A stretch of 44,719 bases of DNA, taken from NCBI GenBank assembly GCA_964628055.1, contig CAZVNL010000018.1, positions 1-44,719 of the forward strand, given 5' to 3'. Numbering within the stretch: the stretch's first letter is position 1; each line of letters starts with the position of its first letter. The notes under the pieces are model-generated. The model saw nothing but the letters and a program-made list of their open reading frames with translations, ran no database searches and was not told the DNA's origin. The stretch comes from CAZBEL01 sp964628055 (GTDB taxonomy: Bacteria; Fidelibacterota; Marinisomatia; Marinisomatales; TCS56). Below, one piece after another: positions 8,570-16,419 of the stretch. The position numbers and the translations under genes are program-made.

Positions 8570-9250
8570 ATGGCCATGAAAACTAAACTCTGGTATTTAC
8601 GGAATTTTAATCTCTTGGCCGGAATGGATGAACAGGCCATGGGCCAATTGGGCCAGTGGAGCCACATGAGGGAGACCAAGAAAAAGGAAATCATCTATTT
8701 CCCGGAAGAGGCCAACGATACCATTTATTTCTTGAAAGAAGGTAAGGTTAAGATCACCCGCATTACCGCGGATGGACGTTCCACGACGATTCAGTTAATA
8801 GGTCCCGGGGAAATATTCGGGGAGAGCGCCATCCTGGGTCAAGAAACCCATGAGAACATGGCGGAAGTGGTAGAGGATGCCGTCATTTGTTCCATCAGTA
8901 AAGATATGTTTCAGCAACTGTTGGAACAGAACCCCCGATTGAACCTCCAGATTCACAAGTTCATCGGTTTCCGGTTGCGAAAAATCGAGGCCCATGTAGA
9001 GGATTTGGTATTCAAGAACGCCCGGGAGCGGATCGAAGCCTTTTTAAAACGTTACGTAAAAACCTTTGGTAAAGAACTCCTGGATAGCTGGGCTGTTCGG
9101 CCCGTTTTAACCCACCAGGAGATTGCTGAATTGACGGCCACCGCCCGCCAAACGGTGAACGTCATTCTGAACGATCTGGTGAATGCCGGCGTAATTACTT
9201 ATACCCGTCGCTATTTACGCGTCCTAAAAAAAAGCTGGTTGGGTTCTTGA
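8570..9250 (+). CDS. Crp/Fnr-family transcriptional regulator
   Basis: A 226-residue regulator with an N-terminal cyclic-nucleotide-binding-like beta roll (residues about 15-120; IIYFPEEANDTIYFLKEGKVK, split here only by reading, then IQLIGPGEIFGESAIL). A long dimer helix (about 125-150) and a C-terminal winged helix follow, with the recognition segment HQEIAELTATARQTVNVIL. The N terminus lacks the cysteine cluster of true FNR proteins, so it is not an Fe-S oxygen sensor of the FNR type. It could bind a nucleotide, haem or another effector in the manner of Crp, DNR or NtcA. It is the first gene of a run with a thioredoxin-like protein and a DoxX protein, and probably regulates redox or respiratory genes nearby. 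The ribosome site is weak; a second ATG two codons later is an alternative start. Confidence 0.92.
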   Translation: MAMKTKLWYLRNFNLLAGMDEQAMGQLGQWSHMRETKKKEIIYFPEEANDTIYFLKEGKVKITRITADGRSTTIQLIGPGEIFGESAILGQETHENMAEVVEDAVICSISKDMFQQLLEQNPRLNLQIHKFIGFRLRKIEAHVEDLVFKNARERIEAFLKRYVKTFGKELLDSWAVRPVLTHQEIAELTATARQTVNVILNDLVNAGVITYTRRYLRVLKKSWLGS

Positions 9251-9297
9251 GAACTGTCTCTCCGCTGACAGTTCCCCTGGGGAGGGGAGTGATAACT

Positions 9298-9618
9298 TTG
9301 CCTGAGATGAAAAACAACTATTCAAAGGGTAGGCCCATCCAGGTGCAATTGATTGTACGCCCGTCTTGCGGTATTTGTAAACGGGTGCACAAAGAATTAA
9401 CTCAAATACGGGGAAAGCACGAAGCGATGCATCTTCAGGTTTTTAATCTGGAACAAGGAGATCCCCTTCCCCAAGGGAAACAACCTTTTATCACTCCCGC
9501 TGTGTGGGTAAACGGCTCCCTCTGGTATTTAGGGGGCTTTGATCCCCAACGTTTCGAAGAAAAATTGAACTGTTTAGAAGTTGGTCTCACTGGACCGTCA
9601 AACTTTAAGTCAAAATAA
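9298..9618 (+). CDS. Thioredoxin/glutaredoxin-like protein with CGIC motif
   Basis: A small soluble protein of about 106 residues with a thioredoxin-like fold: a first strand (VQLIVRPSCGICKRVHKEL) carrying a CxxC pair, a second strand (MHLQVFNLEQGD), the cis-Pro segment (FITPAVWVNGSLWYLGGF) and a C-terminal helix. It resembles glutaredoxin-like proteins that reduce disulfides or pass electrons to partners. I chose the TTG at 9298 because GGAGGGGAG (9281-9289) lies 8 bases before it. The ATG at 9307 is nearly as plausible, and a TTG at 9247 would overlap the Crp-type gene. It lies between that regulator and DoxX, 15 bp before the latter. This suggests a small redox module at the membrane. Confidence 0.8.
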   Translation: MPEMKNNYSKGRPIQVQLIVRPSCGICKRVHKELTQIRGKHEAMHLQVFNLEQGDPLPQGKQPFITPAVWVNGSLWYLGGFDPQRFEEKLNCLEVGLTGPSNFKSK

Positions 9619-9633
9619 ACAAAAGGAGGTATC

Positions 9634-10050
9634 ATGGATACATTCAATAAGTTCTCTGGTTATGGACACTGGCTGGTCCGGTTAAGCCTGGCTGGGACGT
9701 TCCTGTTTCACGGGTTGAGGAAATTCCCCATGGCCCAAGGGATGGCCGACATGATGGGAATGCCCGTAATTATGGTTTACCTGTTGGCTATGATGGAGGT
9801 AGTCGGTGGTTTATTAATTTTGTGGGGTGGTGCTGGTCCGGACTGGGCCACTCGCGTGGCCGGAATCTTGTTTGCTATCGTCATGCTCGGCGCCATAACC
9901 ATGGTTCATTGGCAAAACGGTTGGGACTTTATGGCCGGTTGGGGTGATGGAACCAATAATGCCGGAGGAATGGAATTCCAGACCTTGATTCTGGCGGTTT
10001 CGCTGTTCTTTATGGTTAAAGGCAATGGTGCCAATCAGGCGAACGTATAA
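9634..10050 (+). CDS. DoxX-family membrane protein
   Basis: A 138-residue protein with four predicted TM helices (about 13-30, 48-66, 74-93, 112-130) and the DoxX signature RLSLAGTFLFHGLRKF near the N terminus, followed by the MPVIMVYLLAMMEVVGGLLI helix. A textbook AAAGGAGGT ribosome site precedes the ATG. DoxX-like proteins are associated with membrane redox reactions: the thiosulfate-quinone oxidoreductase subunit DoxD is related, and in mycobacteria DoxX forms a redox complex with superoxide dismutase and a thiol enzyme. Here the partner candidate is the thioredoxin-like protein encoded just upstream. A stem-loop after the stop probably ends this transcript. Function in detail is unknown. 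Confidence 0.9.
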   Translation: MDTFNKFSGYGHWLVRLSLAGTFLFHGLRKFPMAQGMADMMGMPVIMVYLLAMMEVVGGLLILWGGAGPDWATRVAGILFAIVMLGAITMVHWQNGWDFMAGWGDGTNNAGGMEFQTLILAVSLFFMVKGNGANQANV

Positions 10051-10075
10051 CTTTACAAACCAGGTGTAACTGCCA

Positions 10076-10104
10076 GGGGGGAAACCATACGGCCGTTTCC
10101 CCCC
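10076..10104 (+). terminator. Stem-loop terminator after the DoxX gene
   Basis: A perfect 10-bp stem (GGGGGGAAAC with GTTTCCCCCC) with a 9-base loop begins 26 bases after the DoxX stop. It is followed by TTCATTT, a weak T-tract. It most likely ends the Crp-Trx-DoxX transcript. Confidence 0.6.
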
Positions 10105-10523
10105 TTCATTTCCCGTGGTAGAGAAAGGTTGTTTGGTCCGTTTCCATGACGTTCCGTATTCACCCTGGTGGCGATATTAATTCCCCATAGGGTTAATTTT
10201 TGGTTTATGAACCTTAATGATTCGTTTGGTAGAGTTCACAAGGCCTATTTACACCTGTTTTTAACAGGGGTGATTTCGGCTTTGGCCAGGGTCGTTTTCC
10301 TGAGAACACAGGTACTCCAACGTGAAGGTTTCAGGGATCTTTCCCACCGTGAGACGCTCACTTGCCCCCAGATTGATCGGCGCTCCAGTTATATTGTCGA
10401 TGCTGGTCTCCATGAGAAATATTGGTTAAAAGCCAATCAGGTGTTATGGAGAGCATACCGAATTCATTCGCCAACGCCTGGTTAGATTATGCGGAAATTT
10501 GTCACCATTAGAGGATCTCATAA
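10105..10523. other. Non-coding interval before the Rieske-ThDP gene
   Basis: About 420 bases with no gene I can support. A 105-codon GTG frame from 10168 has no recognisable domain and an unlikely composition. A CCTGTT-ttt-AACAGG hairpin (10254-10268) is visible in the middle. The interval must hold the promoter of the next operon, but I see no clear -35/-10 pair and no THI-box. Confidence 0.4.
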
Positions 10524-12473
10524 ATGAAACCAACCGCCGCTTTACAATGGATTAAAGTCGCCGAACCTGGCAGTTTGCCAGAAGAACGGGTGAAAACAGT
10601 GCTAGCTGGAAAGCGCCAAGTTTGTCTTACCCACCACGCAGGGGAAATCGGCGCCTTGGGCAATCGGTGTCCCCATCAAGGTGGGCCACTGGGGGAAGGA
10701 CAGATTGAGAATGGTTGGGTGATTTGTCCCTGGCATGCTTACGAGTATCATCCCCTCACCGGCGCACCCCCAGAGGGCTTTGAAGACCGGGTGGAATCCT
10801 ATCCGGTGGAAATAAAGGATGACGGGATTTATGTAGGGATCGTGGCCACGCCACCGCGCAAGACAGTTTCTGACCAGATGGTAGCCGTGATGACCGATTG
10901 GGGTGTTGAGGTGGTCTTCGGAATGGTAGGCCATTCCAATCTGGGCTTTGCCGATGCCATGCACCAGGCCGAGAAGGCCGGAAAGCTGCGGTATTATGGT
11001 ATTCGTCACGAAGGGGCGGCGGCCTTTGCGGCATCTGCCTATGCCAAGTTAACGGGGCAGCCCGCCGCCTGTTTCACCATTGCCGGACCTGGCGCCACTA
11101 ACCTCATGACCGGGCTGTGGGACGCCCATGTGGATAATGTTCCCCTTTTAGCCCTCACCGGCCAGGTAAATACTCAGATCATGGGACCGGGCACTTTTCA
11201 GGAGGTGGACCTCCACGCCGCTCTATCTCCCGTGACACGCTGGCAACAGACGGTGTTAAACGCCAAGAATGCTTCAGACCTCATGGCGCTGGCCATCAAA
11301 CACGCCCTGGTGGAACACGGCCCCACGGCCTTGATTTTACCTGACGAGATACAACAGCTTCCAGCGCAGGACCCGTTTCCCCCAGCCCCACGCTCAGGAC
11401 GTATTTCCACCACCGAGATCAAACCTCCCCAAGCAGAACTCAACCGCGCCGTAGAAATGATCAACCAGGCTCGGCGGCCTTGTATTATCGCGGGAAAGGG
11501 TGCTCTGGCCTATGGAAATGCAATTCAGAAATTGGCGGAGCATTGGGAAGCACCCGTGGTGACCACCTTCAAAGCCAAGGGATTACTCTCCGACGACCAC
11601 CCCCTGGCCTGCGGCGTTTTGGGACGCAGCGGCATCCCCGTGGCCAGCGTGATGATGGGTACCGCCGATCTATTGATTGTGTTCGGGGCTTCTTTTTCCG
11701 TGCATACGGGAATAGCCGATTATGTGCCCACCATCCAGGTAGATCGTGACCGCATGGCCTTAGGCAAGTTCCGCCCCGTGGAGGTTCCTCTGTGGGGCGA
11801 TGTGGGAGTGACTGTGGAACATTTTCTCCAAGCCACGGAATCGGGGAAATCTTCCCATGCTGAGATTCGGCAAGAGATTGCCTCCCGGTGGAACAAGTGG
11901 CGGGAGGAAAAGGCCCGGCGCCGAAAAGATCGGTCTGCTCTGGGGCTTAACTCGGCGGTGATTTTTGACGTCTTAAGCCGCCTAACTCCGCAAGATGCCA
12001 TCTTATGTGTGGACGTGGGGAACAACACGTACTCCTTTGGCCGTTATTTTGAATGTCAAAGACAGACGATTCTCATGTCCGGGTATTTGGGTTCCATTGG
12101 TTTTGCTTTCCCGGCAGCCCTGGGGGCCTGGGCCGCCAATACCGGCCGCAAGGTGATCGCCGTAGCCGGGGACGGTGGTTTCGGTCAATATTTAGGCGAA
12201 TTCAATACCGCCGTGAAATATGGAATGGATATCACCCTGCTCCTGCTGAACAACAGCGAATTAGGGAAGATTACCAAGGAATTTCAGGCGGGGGAATTGG
12301 AAGCGTGGCACACCACTCTTACCAATCCCAACTTTGCCGAATATGCCCGGGTGTGCGGGGGCGAAGGTCAACGCGTAAGGTCCTCCGCCGACCTGGAAGC
12401 GGCGTTACAAGGGGGACTAAAGAGTAAACAGCCCTTCATCGTGGAATGTTTAAGTGATCCGCGATTGATATGA
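10524..12473 (+). CDS. Fusion of Rieske [2Fe-2S] domain and ThDP-dependent enzyme
   Basis: The 649-residue product starts with a soluble Rieske ferredoxin-type domain (residues 8-107). Its cluster ligands are all present: C49-P-H51 and C68-P-W-H71. From residue 113 on it is a full-length ThDP enzyme of the acetolactate synthase/pyruvate oxidase superfamily. It has the pyrimidine domain with catalytic Glu163 (RHEGAAA), a central domain (about 300-450, possibly FAD-binding), and a PP domain with GDG at 549-551 and NN at 576-577, the correct spacing for ThDP-Mg binding. A plausible reading is an oxidative 2-oxoacid decarboxylase whose electrons leave through the Rieske centre; the substrate is not known. 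It overlaps the next gene, a membrane PAS protein, by ATGA, so the two are coupled. ALS without a regulatory subunit is the main alternative for the C-terminal part. Confidence 0.9.
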   Translation: MKPTAALQWIKVAEPGSLPEERVKTVLAGKRQVCLTHHAGEIGALGNRCPHQGGPLGEGQIENGWVICPWHAYEYHPLTGAPPEGFEDRVESYPVEIKDDGIYVGIVATPPRKTVSDQMVAVMTDWGVEVVFGMVGHSNLGFADAMHQAEKAGKLRYYGIRHEGAAAFAASAYAKLTGQPAACFTIAGPGATNLMTGLWDAHVDNVPLLALTGQVNTQIMGPGTFQEVDLHAALSPVTRWQQTVLNAKNASDLMALAIKHALVEHGPTALILPDEIQQLPAQDPFPPAPRSGRISTTEIKPPQAELNRAVEMINQARRPCIIAGKGALAYGNAIQKLAEHWEAPVVTTFKAKGLLSDDHPLACGVLGRSGIPVASVMMGTADLLIVFGASFSVHTGIADYVPTIQVDRDRMALGKFRPVEVPLWGDVGVTVEHFLQATESGKSSHAEIRQEIASRWNKWREEKARRRKDRSALGLNSAVIFDVLSRLTPQDAILCVDVGNNTYSFGRYFECQRQTILMSGYLGSIGFAFPAALGAWAANTGRKVIAVAGDGGFGQYLGEFNTAVKYGMDITLLLLNNSELGKITKEFQAGELEAWHTTLTNPNFAEYARVCGGEGQRVRSSADLEAALQGGLKSKQPFIVECLSDPRLI

Positions 12474-13087
12474 CGCGAAGTTTCAACCGCCGTTGTTGGT
12501 CTTTAATGAACCACGTTTTAGGGCGACCGATTTTGGCTTCCTTTATTGTGGGTACGGCGATTCTGAGCCTGAATGCCGTTGCCCTCTGGTACTATGAGGG
12601 ACTCCGTTACCTGGAGTATTTAAGACACTATTACCGGTTGAATATTCTCCTGTTTCTGTCGAAGGTGGGACCGCCCTACCTGATCCCCTTTTTAGTGACG
12701 ACCGCCGGACGAGTACTGCAACATAAGAGCGGTGAAATGGATTTCATGGAAGAGGCCTTTCCCGCCATGTTTATTGTTACCCTACCAAAAGGTGAATTGG
12801 CGCAGGTGGAAGCAAGACCGCCAGAGAAAGTCAACCCAGCCTACAGGGAGTTGTTTGGTACTGGTGATGAACCGGACAAGTTAGAAGCGCTATTGCCTAC
12901 ACGTTGTTGGGAACAACCTGACCACCGTCGTAAGTACTTTGAAGAACTGATGAAAGTAAAGGAAGTCCATGGTTTCAAGAGTAATTTTATCGGTCGGGAG
13001 GGTAAAGTCTGGTCGGGGAGCATCTTCAGCCGGTGTAAAGAAGGGCGTAAGAAATTAAAGATACAGGGGATTATTGTACCGACCTGA
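12470..13087 (+). CDS. Membrane-anchored PAS-like protein without output domain
   Basis: A 205-residue protein not recognisable as a known family member at full length. One strong TM helix (residues about 20-43) and a possible second hydrophobic stretch (about 58-78) are followed by a cytoplasmic part. The latter reads like a PAS domain: FPAMFIVTLPKGELAQVEAR, then VNPAYRELFG, a central helix, and NFIGREGKVWSGSIFSRCKE before KIQGIIVPT, the usual end of a PAS fold. There is no kinase, GGDEF or HTH output. It overlaps the Rieske-ThDP gene by 4 bp and precedes a sensor kinase gene by 126 bp. It may act as a membrane sensor or docking partner for one of them. The PAS call is by pattern only. Confidence 0.75.
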   Translation: MTRSFNRRCWSLMNHVLGRPILASFIVGTAILSLNAVALWYYEGLRYLEYLRHYYRLNILLFLSKVGPPYLIPFLVTTAGRVLQHKSGEMDFMEEAFPAMFIVTLPKGELAQVEARPPEKVNPAYRELFGTGDEPDKLEALLPTRCWEQPDHRRKYFEELMKVKEVHGFKSNFIGREGKVWSGSIFSRCKEGRKKLKIQGIIVPT

Positions 13088-13161
13088 AGCCATGTAAATC
13101 GGTTTTAAAAACACACAGGTAAACGTCTCTTTGGTTGACCCGAAAAAAGCGGTAAAAGTTT

Positions 13162-13189
13162 TTGATTTCCAGGCCACATTTGTTATTAT
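13162..13189 (+). promoter_or_regulatory. Candidate promoter of the sensor kinase operon
   Basis: TTGATT (13162-13167), 16 bases, TATTAT (13184-13189). Transcription would start about 18 bases before the TTG start codon at 13214. A moderate match to the vegetative consensus, supported only by position. Confidence 0.35.
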
Positions 13190-13213
13190 TCAACTGCACT
13201 TGGGTTTGTTATC

Positions 13214-15874
13214 TTGAATAAGAAGAGCCATTCGATACGTACCATTTTGGCCATTGGAGTAGGGTCACTCACGCTGTTTGCCGTTTTTACGTTGGGATAT
13301 ACCGGTTACTGGTTAGGTCGTAGCGAACTCCTTAACCAGAATATAACCGCCATTGAGCGCGACGCCTCTGATGTGCAGTTTGAGATTGTCAATTTTATCA
13401 ATAACTACGTGCATATTTTACGGGTGATCTGTGAAACGCCACCGGTTCCAGCCTTGTACCGGGCTCGTGAGCACCAGGGGATTGATCCACTGAGCGGCGA
13501 TGACATTCCTACCTGGCGCGAACGGCTGGGGCAAATTATGTTGGGAGTATTAAAGACGGACGCGGTCGTTTCAAAACTCCGTTTACTGGATGAGCAGGGG
13601 ATGGAATTGGTTCGTGTGGAACGGGATCGCACTGGTTTTACGGTGGTGCCGCAGGAACGATTACAGGATAAATCCCAACGACCCTATTTTAAAAAGACAA
13701 TTAACTTGGACTCGGGCGTTTACTATGTCTCGCCCATTGATCTAAATCGTGAATGGGGTGAGTTCGAACAGCCTCCGGTACCCGTGGTGCGGGTAGCTGT
13801 CCCCCTTGTTCTTGAAGACGGGGTAGAACATGCAGGCATTTTAGTAGCTAATCTTTACGCCCATGAATTGTTCCACCTTATTAAATTGCAATCCCGTGTG
13901 TTTACTTTTGCTTATTTAACCGATGAGAAGGGTTATTTTCTGTACCATCCTGATTCTACCAAAACCTTTGGCTTTGATTTGGGATTTGACTATACCTTGA
14001 AAGATGAAGTACCCCAGCTCATGACTATTCTACCCCGTTATGACAGTTATTTTTCACGTCAGACGTTTCTTGATCCTCACAGAGGAAAGTTGCTGGTGGG
14101 CTTCCGTAAAATACATTATAATCCAGTGGATAAAAGTAAGTATTGGACCCTTATCTATAATTTGCCGGTAGAGAAAGTCTACACCCCCATTTATTCCTAT
14201 AGAAAAATCACTATTTTGATCACCGTGATATTCGTGCTTCTTTCAATGGCCTTGTTCTATACGTTGGGGAATCGTTTTATCGCCAGGCCGTTGATGATGC
14301 TTTCCCAGTCAGTCACCCAAATGGATAAACAGGATTTCCACATCATGGTCCCGAAAGAGACAGCCTTTCGTGAATTGGGTAACTTGAGCAAGGCGATAGA
14401 ATTAGCAGCTAAAGAAACTCGTGAGTCACGAGCGGTACTGGAAGAGTCGGAAGCGAAGTTCAAGGCCATGTATGAACAGACCACCGAGGCCATTATTATT
14501 GCTCAGCCGCCTAAAGGGGATATTATCGATACCAACAAGGCTGCCAGCGGGTTATTAGGGTATACTAAGGAGGAGTTTAAAACAATGAACGGGTTTGATA
14601 TAGTCGCTCCCGAAATGGTGGCAAAAACAAACCAGATCTGGCAACAGCAGATGGCGGAAAAAGGACGTATCTTACTGGAGACTCGGTGGGTTCGTAAGGA
14701 TGGTAGCCAGGTAATGGTCGCAGTAACCGGAAGTCCCATTACGATTGAAAGAGTGGAGTATATCCAATTGATTGCCCGGGACATCACCGAGCAGATGAAG
14801 GCTCAAAAGGAGATTCAACGCCTGGCTACCTTTCCCCAGCGAAATCCCCAACCGGTGCTGGAGATGGACTATCACGGAAATTTTACTTACCTGAATCCCG
14901 CAGCTAAAAAATTGTTAACCCAGTTCAAAGAGACAACCGAAGCTATAGAGGAATTGCTCCCGGCAGGTTTCAAAGATACTATCCTGCAAGCTATTAAAAG
15001 CGGGATCAAACCCCCCAAGGAAGCTATTTCTTTGGGAACCAGGATATTTCTCTGGTCCGCCCACGACCTACCAGAGCTTCAATTAGTGCATTTTTATGCC
15101 AACGACGTTACCGATTTAAAAGAGAAAGAGGAGGCCCTAATCCAGGCCAAGGAAGAGGCGGAAAGGGCCAATCAAGTGAAAAGCCTTTTCCTGGCTAACA
15201 TGTCCCATGAAATCCGCACGCCGTTAAATTCAATATTGGGATTTACCCAGCTCATCGAAGAGACGACGCGTGATTTGGTGCCTGAAGAGAATAAAATGTT
15301 CTTTGATCAAATTCACAACAGCGGACAGAGGTTAATGCATACAGTCCATGAAATCCTGGATATTTCTCAAATCGAAGCCGGAGTCTATGATTTCAATCCG
15401 GTTTCCCTTGACTTGGTTAAAGTTGTTACCGATATTTGTAGGGTAATAGGTCCTCAAGCTAAAAAGAAGCAACTTCAATTTTCCTGTCAAACACCTTCGG
15501 AGGCGGCCCAAGTATTCGTTGATGAGAACGGAGTGAATTTGGTAATTACTAATCTTGTGGACAATGCTGTTAAATACACTGAGCAGGGGGCAGTGGACGT
15601 GACCCTTACCGGGGGAGCGGACCAATACATTCTGACGATTAAAGACACTGGGATTGGCATGTCTGCGGAGTACTTATCCAGGCTTTTCGACATCTTCTCT
15701 CAAGAAAGTATTGGTTACACCAAAAAATACCAGGGTATTGGTCTGGGGTTGGCCCTGGTGAAACGCCATGCCGACTTAAACCGGATTAAAATCGATGTCC
15801 AGAGCACAAAAGGGGTAGGTACTACTTTTACCCTGACCTTTCAAAAACAAACCAACCAAAGAGATTTTCTATGA
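13214..15874 (+). CDS. Membrane sensor histidine kinase with Cache and PAS domains
   Basis: An 886-residue kinase. TM1 (about 10-30) and TM2 (about 330-350) enclose a periplasmic double-Cache-like sensor (residues 35-325, with segments such as FAYLTDEKGYFLYHPDS). A HAMP-like linker (about 350-400), PAS1 (about 415-530, MYEQTTEAIIIAQPPKGDII) and PAS2 (about 535-635) follow. HisKA carries the phospho-accepting H665 in NMSHEIRTPLNSILGF. The HATPase has its N box (NLVDNAVKY), G1 (DTGIGMS) and G2 (GIGLGLAL). The start is a TTG with no good ribosome site; no better in-frame start precedes TM1. It overlaps the receiver gene by ATGA. Cache domains usually bind small organic acids or amino acids. Together with the upstream Rieske-ThDP gene this hints at sensing of a 2-oxoacid-like metabolite, which is speculation. 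Confidence 0.93.
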   Translation: MNKKSHSIRTILAIGVGSLTLFAVFTLGYTGYWLGRSELLNQNITAIERDASDVQFEIVNFINNYVHILRVICETPPVPALYRAREHQGIDPLSGDDIPTWRERLGQIMLGVLKTDAVVSKLRLLDEQGMELVRVERDRTGFTVVPQERLQDKSQRPYFKKTINLDSGVYYVSPIDLNREWGEFEQPPVPVVRVAVPLVLEDGVEHAGILVANLYAHELFHLIKLQSRVFTFAYLTDEKGYFLYHPDSTKTFGFDLGFDYTLKDEVPQLMTILPRYDSYFSRQTFLDPHRGKLLVGFRKIHYNPVDKSKYWTLIYNLPVEKVYTPIYSYRKITILITVIFVLLSMALFYTLGNRFIARPLMMLSQSVTQMDKQDFHIMVPKETAFRELGNLSKAIELAAKETRESRAVLEESEAKFKAMYEQTTEAIIIAQPPKGDIIDTNKAASGLLGYTKEEFKTMNGFDIVAPEMVAKTNQIWQQQMAEKGRILLETRWVRKDGSQVMVAVTGSPITIERVEYIQLIARDITEQMKAQKEIQRLATFPQRNPQPVLEMDYHGNFTYLNPAAKKLLTQFKETTEAIEELLPAGFKDTILQAIKSGIKPPKEAISLGTRIFLWSAHDLPELQLVHFYANDVTDLKEKEEALIQAKEEAERANQVKSLFLANMSHEIRTPLNSILGFTQLIEETTRDLVPEENKMFFDQIHNSGQRLMHTVHEILDISQIEAGVYDFNPVSLDLVKVVTDICRVIGPQAKKKQLQFSCQTPSEAAQVFVDENGVNLVITNLVDNAVKYTEQGAVDVTLTGGADQYILTIKDTGIGMSAEYLSRLFDIFSQESIGYTKKYQGIGLGLALVKRHADLNRIKIDVQSTKGVGTTFTLTFQKQTNQRDFL

Positions 15875-16263
15875 ATTCAGAAAACGCCGGTAAACCTTTC
15901 ATCCTGGCAGTGGAAGATGATCATAATTCCCAGTTGTTGTTGAAATTTTTCCTCCGGGATAAGTACGACCTGTGTTTTGCCGTTTCAATGGGAGAAGCAA
16001 TCCGGTGCCTGGAGGAACAGGACGTGGATTTGGTTTTAGTAGACCTTTCCTTAGAAGGGGATGAGGATGGTCTGGATCTGGTACGCTGGATGCGCCAACA
16101 GAAACGCTGGAGGAAAACCCCTGTCATTGCCACCACGGCCCACGCCCTCACCAAGGACCGGGATAATTGTTTTGCTGCCGGTTGTGACGGCTACCTGGCT
16201 AAACCCATCATGCGGGATAAACTCGAAGCCAGCATCTATCATCATTTACACCCTGATTCCTGA
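15871..16263 (+). CDS. Single-domain response regulator (CheY-like receiver)
   Basis: A 130-residue stand-alone receiver: acidic pocket E15/D16/D17, phospho-accepting D58 (LVLVDLSLEGDEDGLDLV), T88 and K111 (DGYLAKP). It has no DNA-binding or enzymatic output, so it must act by protein contact or within a phosphorelay. It overlaps the sensor kinase gene by 4 bp, so the two are a cognate pair. The sequence DLSLEGDEDGLDL with an insertion after the phospho-Asp resembles receivers found at the C terminus of hybrid kinases, and the pair may be a split hybrid kinase. The target is unknown. The 156 bases that follow contain no clear terminator. Confidence 0.93.
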   Translation: MNSENAGKPFILAVEDDHNSQLLLKFFLRDKYDLCFAVSMGEAIRCLEEQDVDLVLVDLSLEGDEDGLDLVRWMRQQKRWRKTPVIATTAHALTKDRDNCFAAGCDGYLAKPIMRDKLEASIYHHLHPDS

Positions 16264-16419
16264 CTTCTTTCCCCGTCATCCACAGTGAGCAGTTTTGTCT
16301 CGTTGGGGACAGATGCCCCCTAACTATAGTGCTAAATTACCAGGACGCTTTTACCTCTAAACGGAAGTTAAAGGTTTGTTAATCACCCTCTACCCCCAAA
16401 GGAGATTACAGGAAACCAC

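Noticed and set aside
10168..10485. 105-codon frame before the Rieske-ThDP gene
   Set aside because: GTG start without ribosome site, no domain pattern, mixed composition; it looks like chance.
10105..10523. TPP riboswitch before the ThDP enzyme
   Set aside because: I looked for the THI-box core (CTGAGA and the ACCTGATCTGG-like element) and did not find it.
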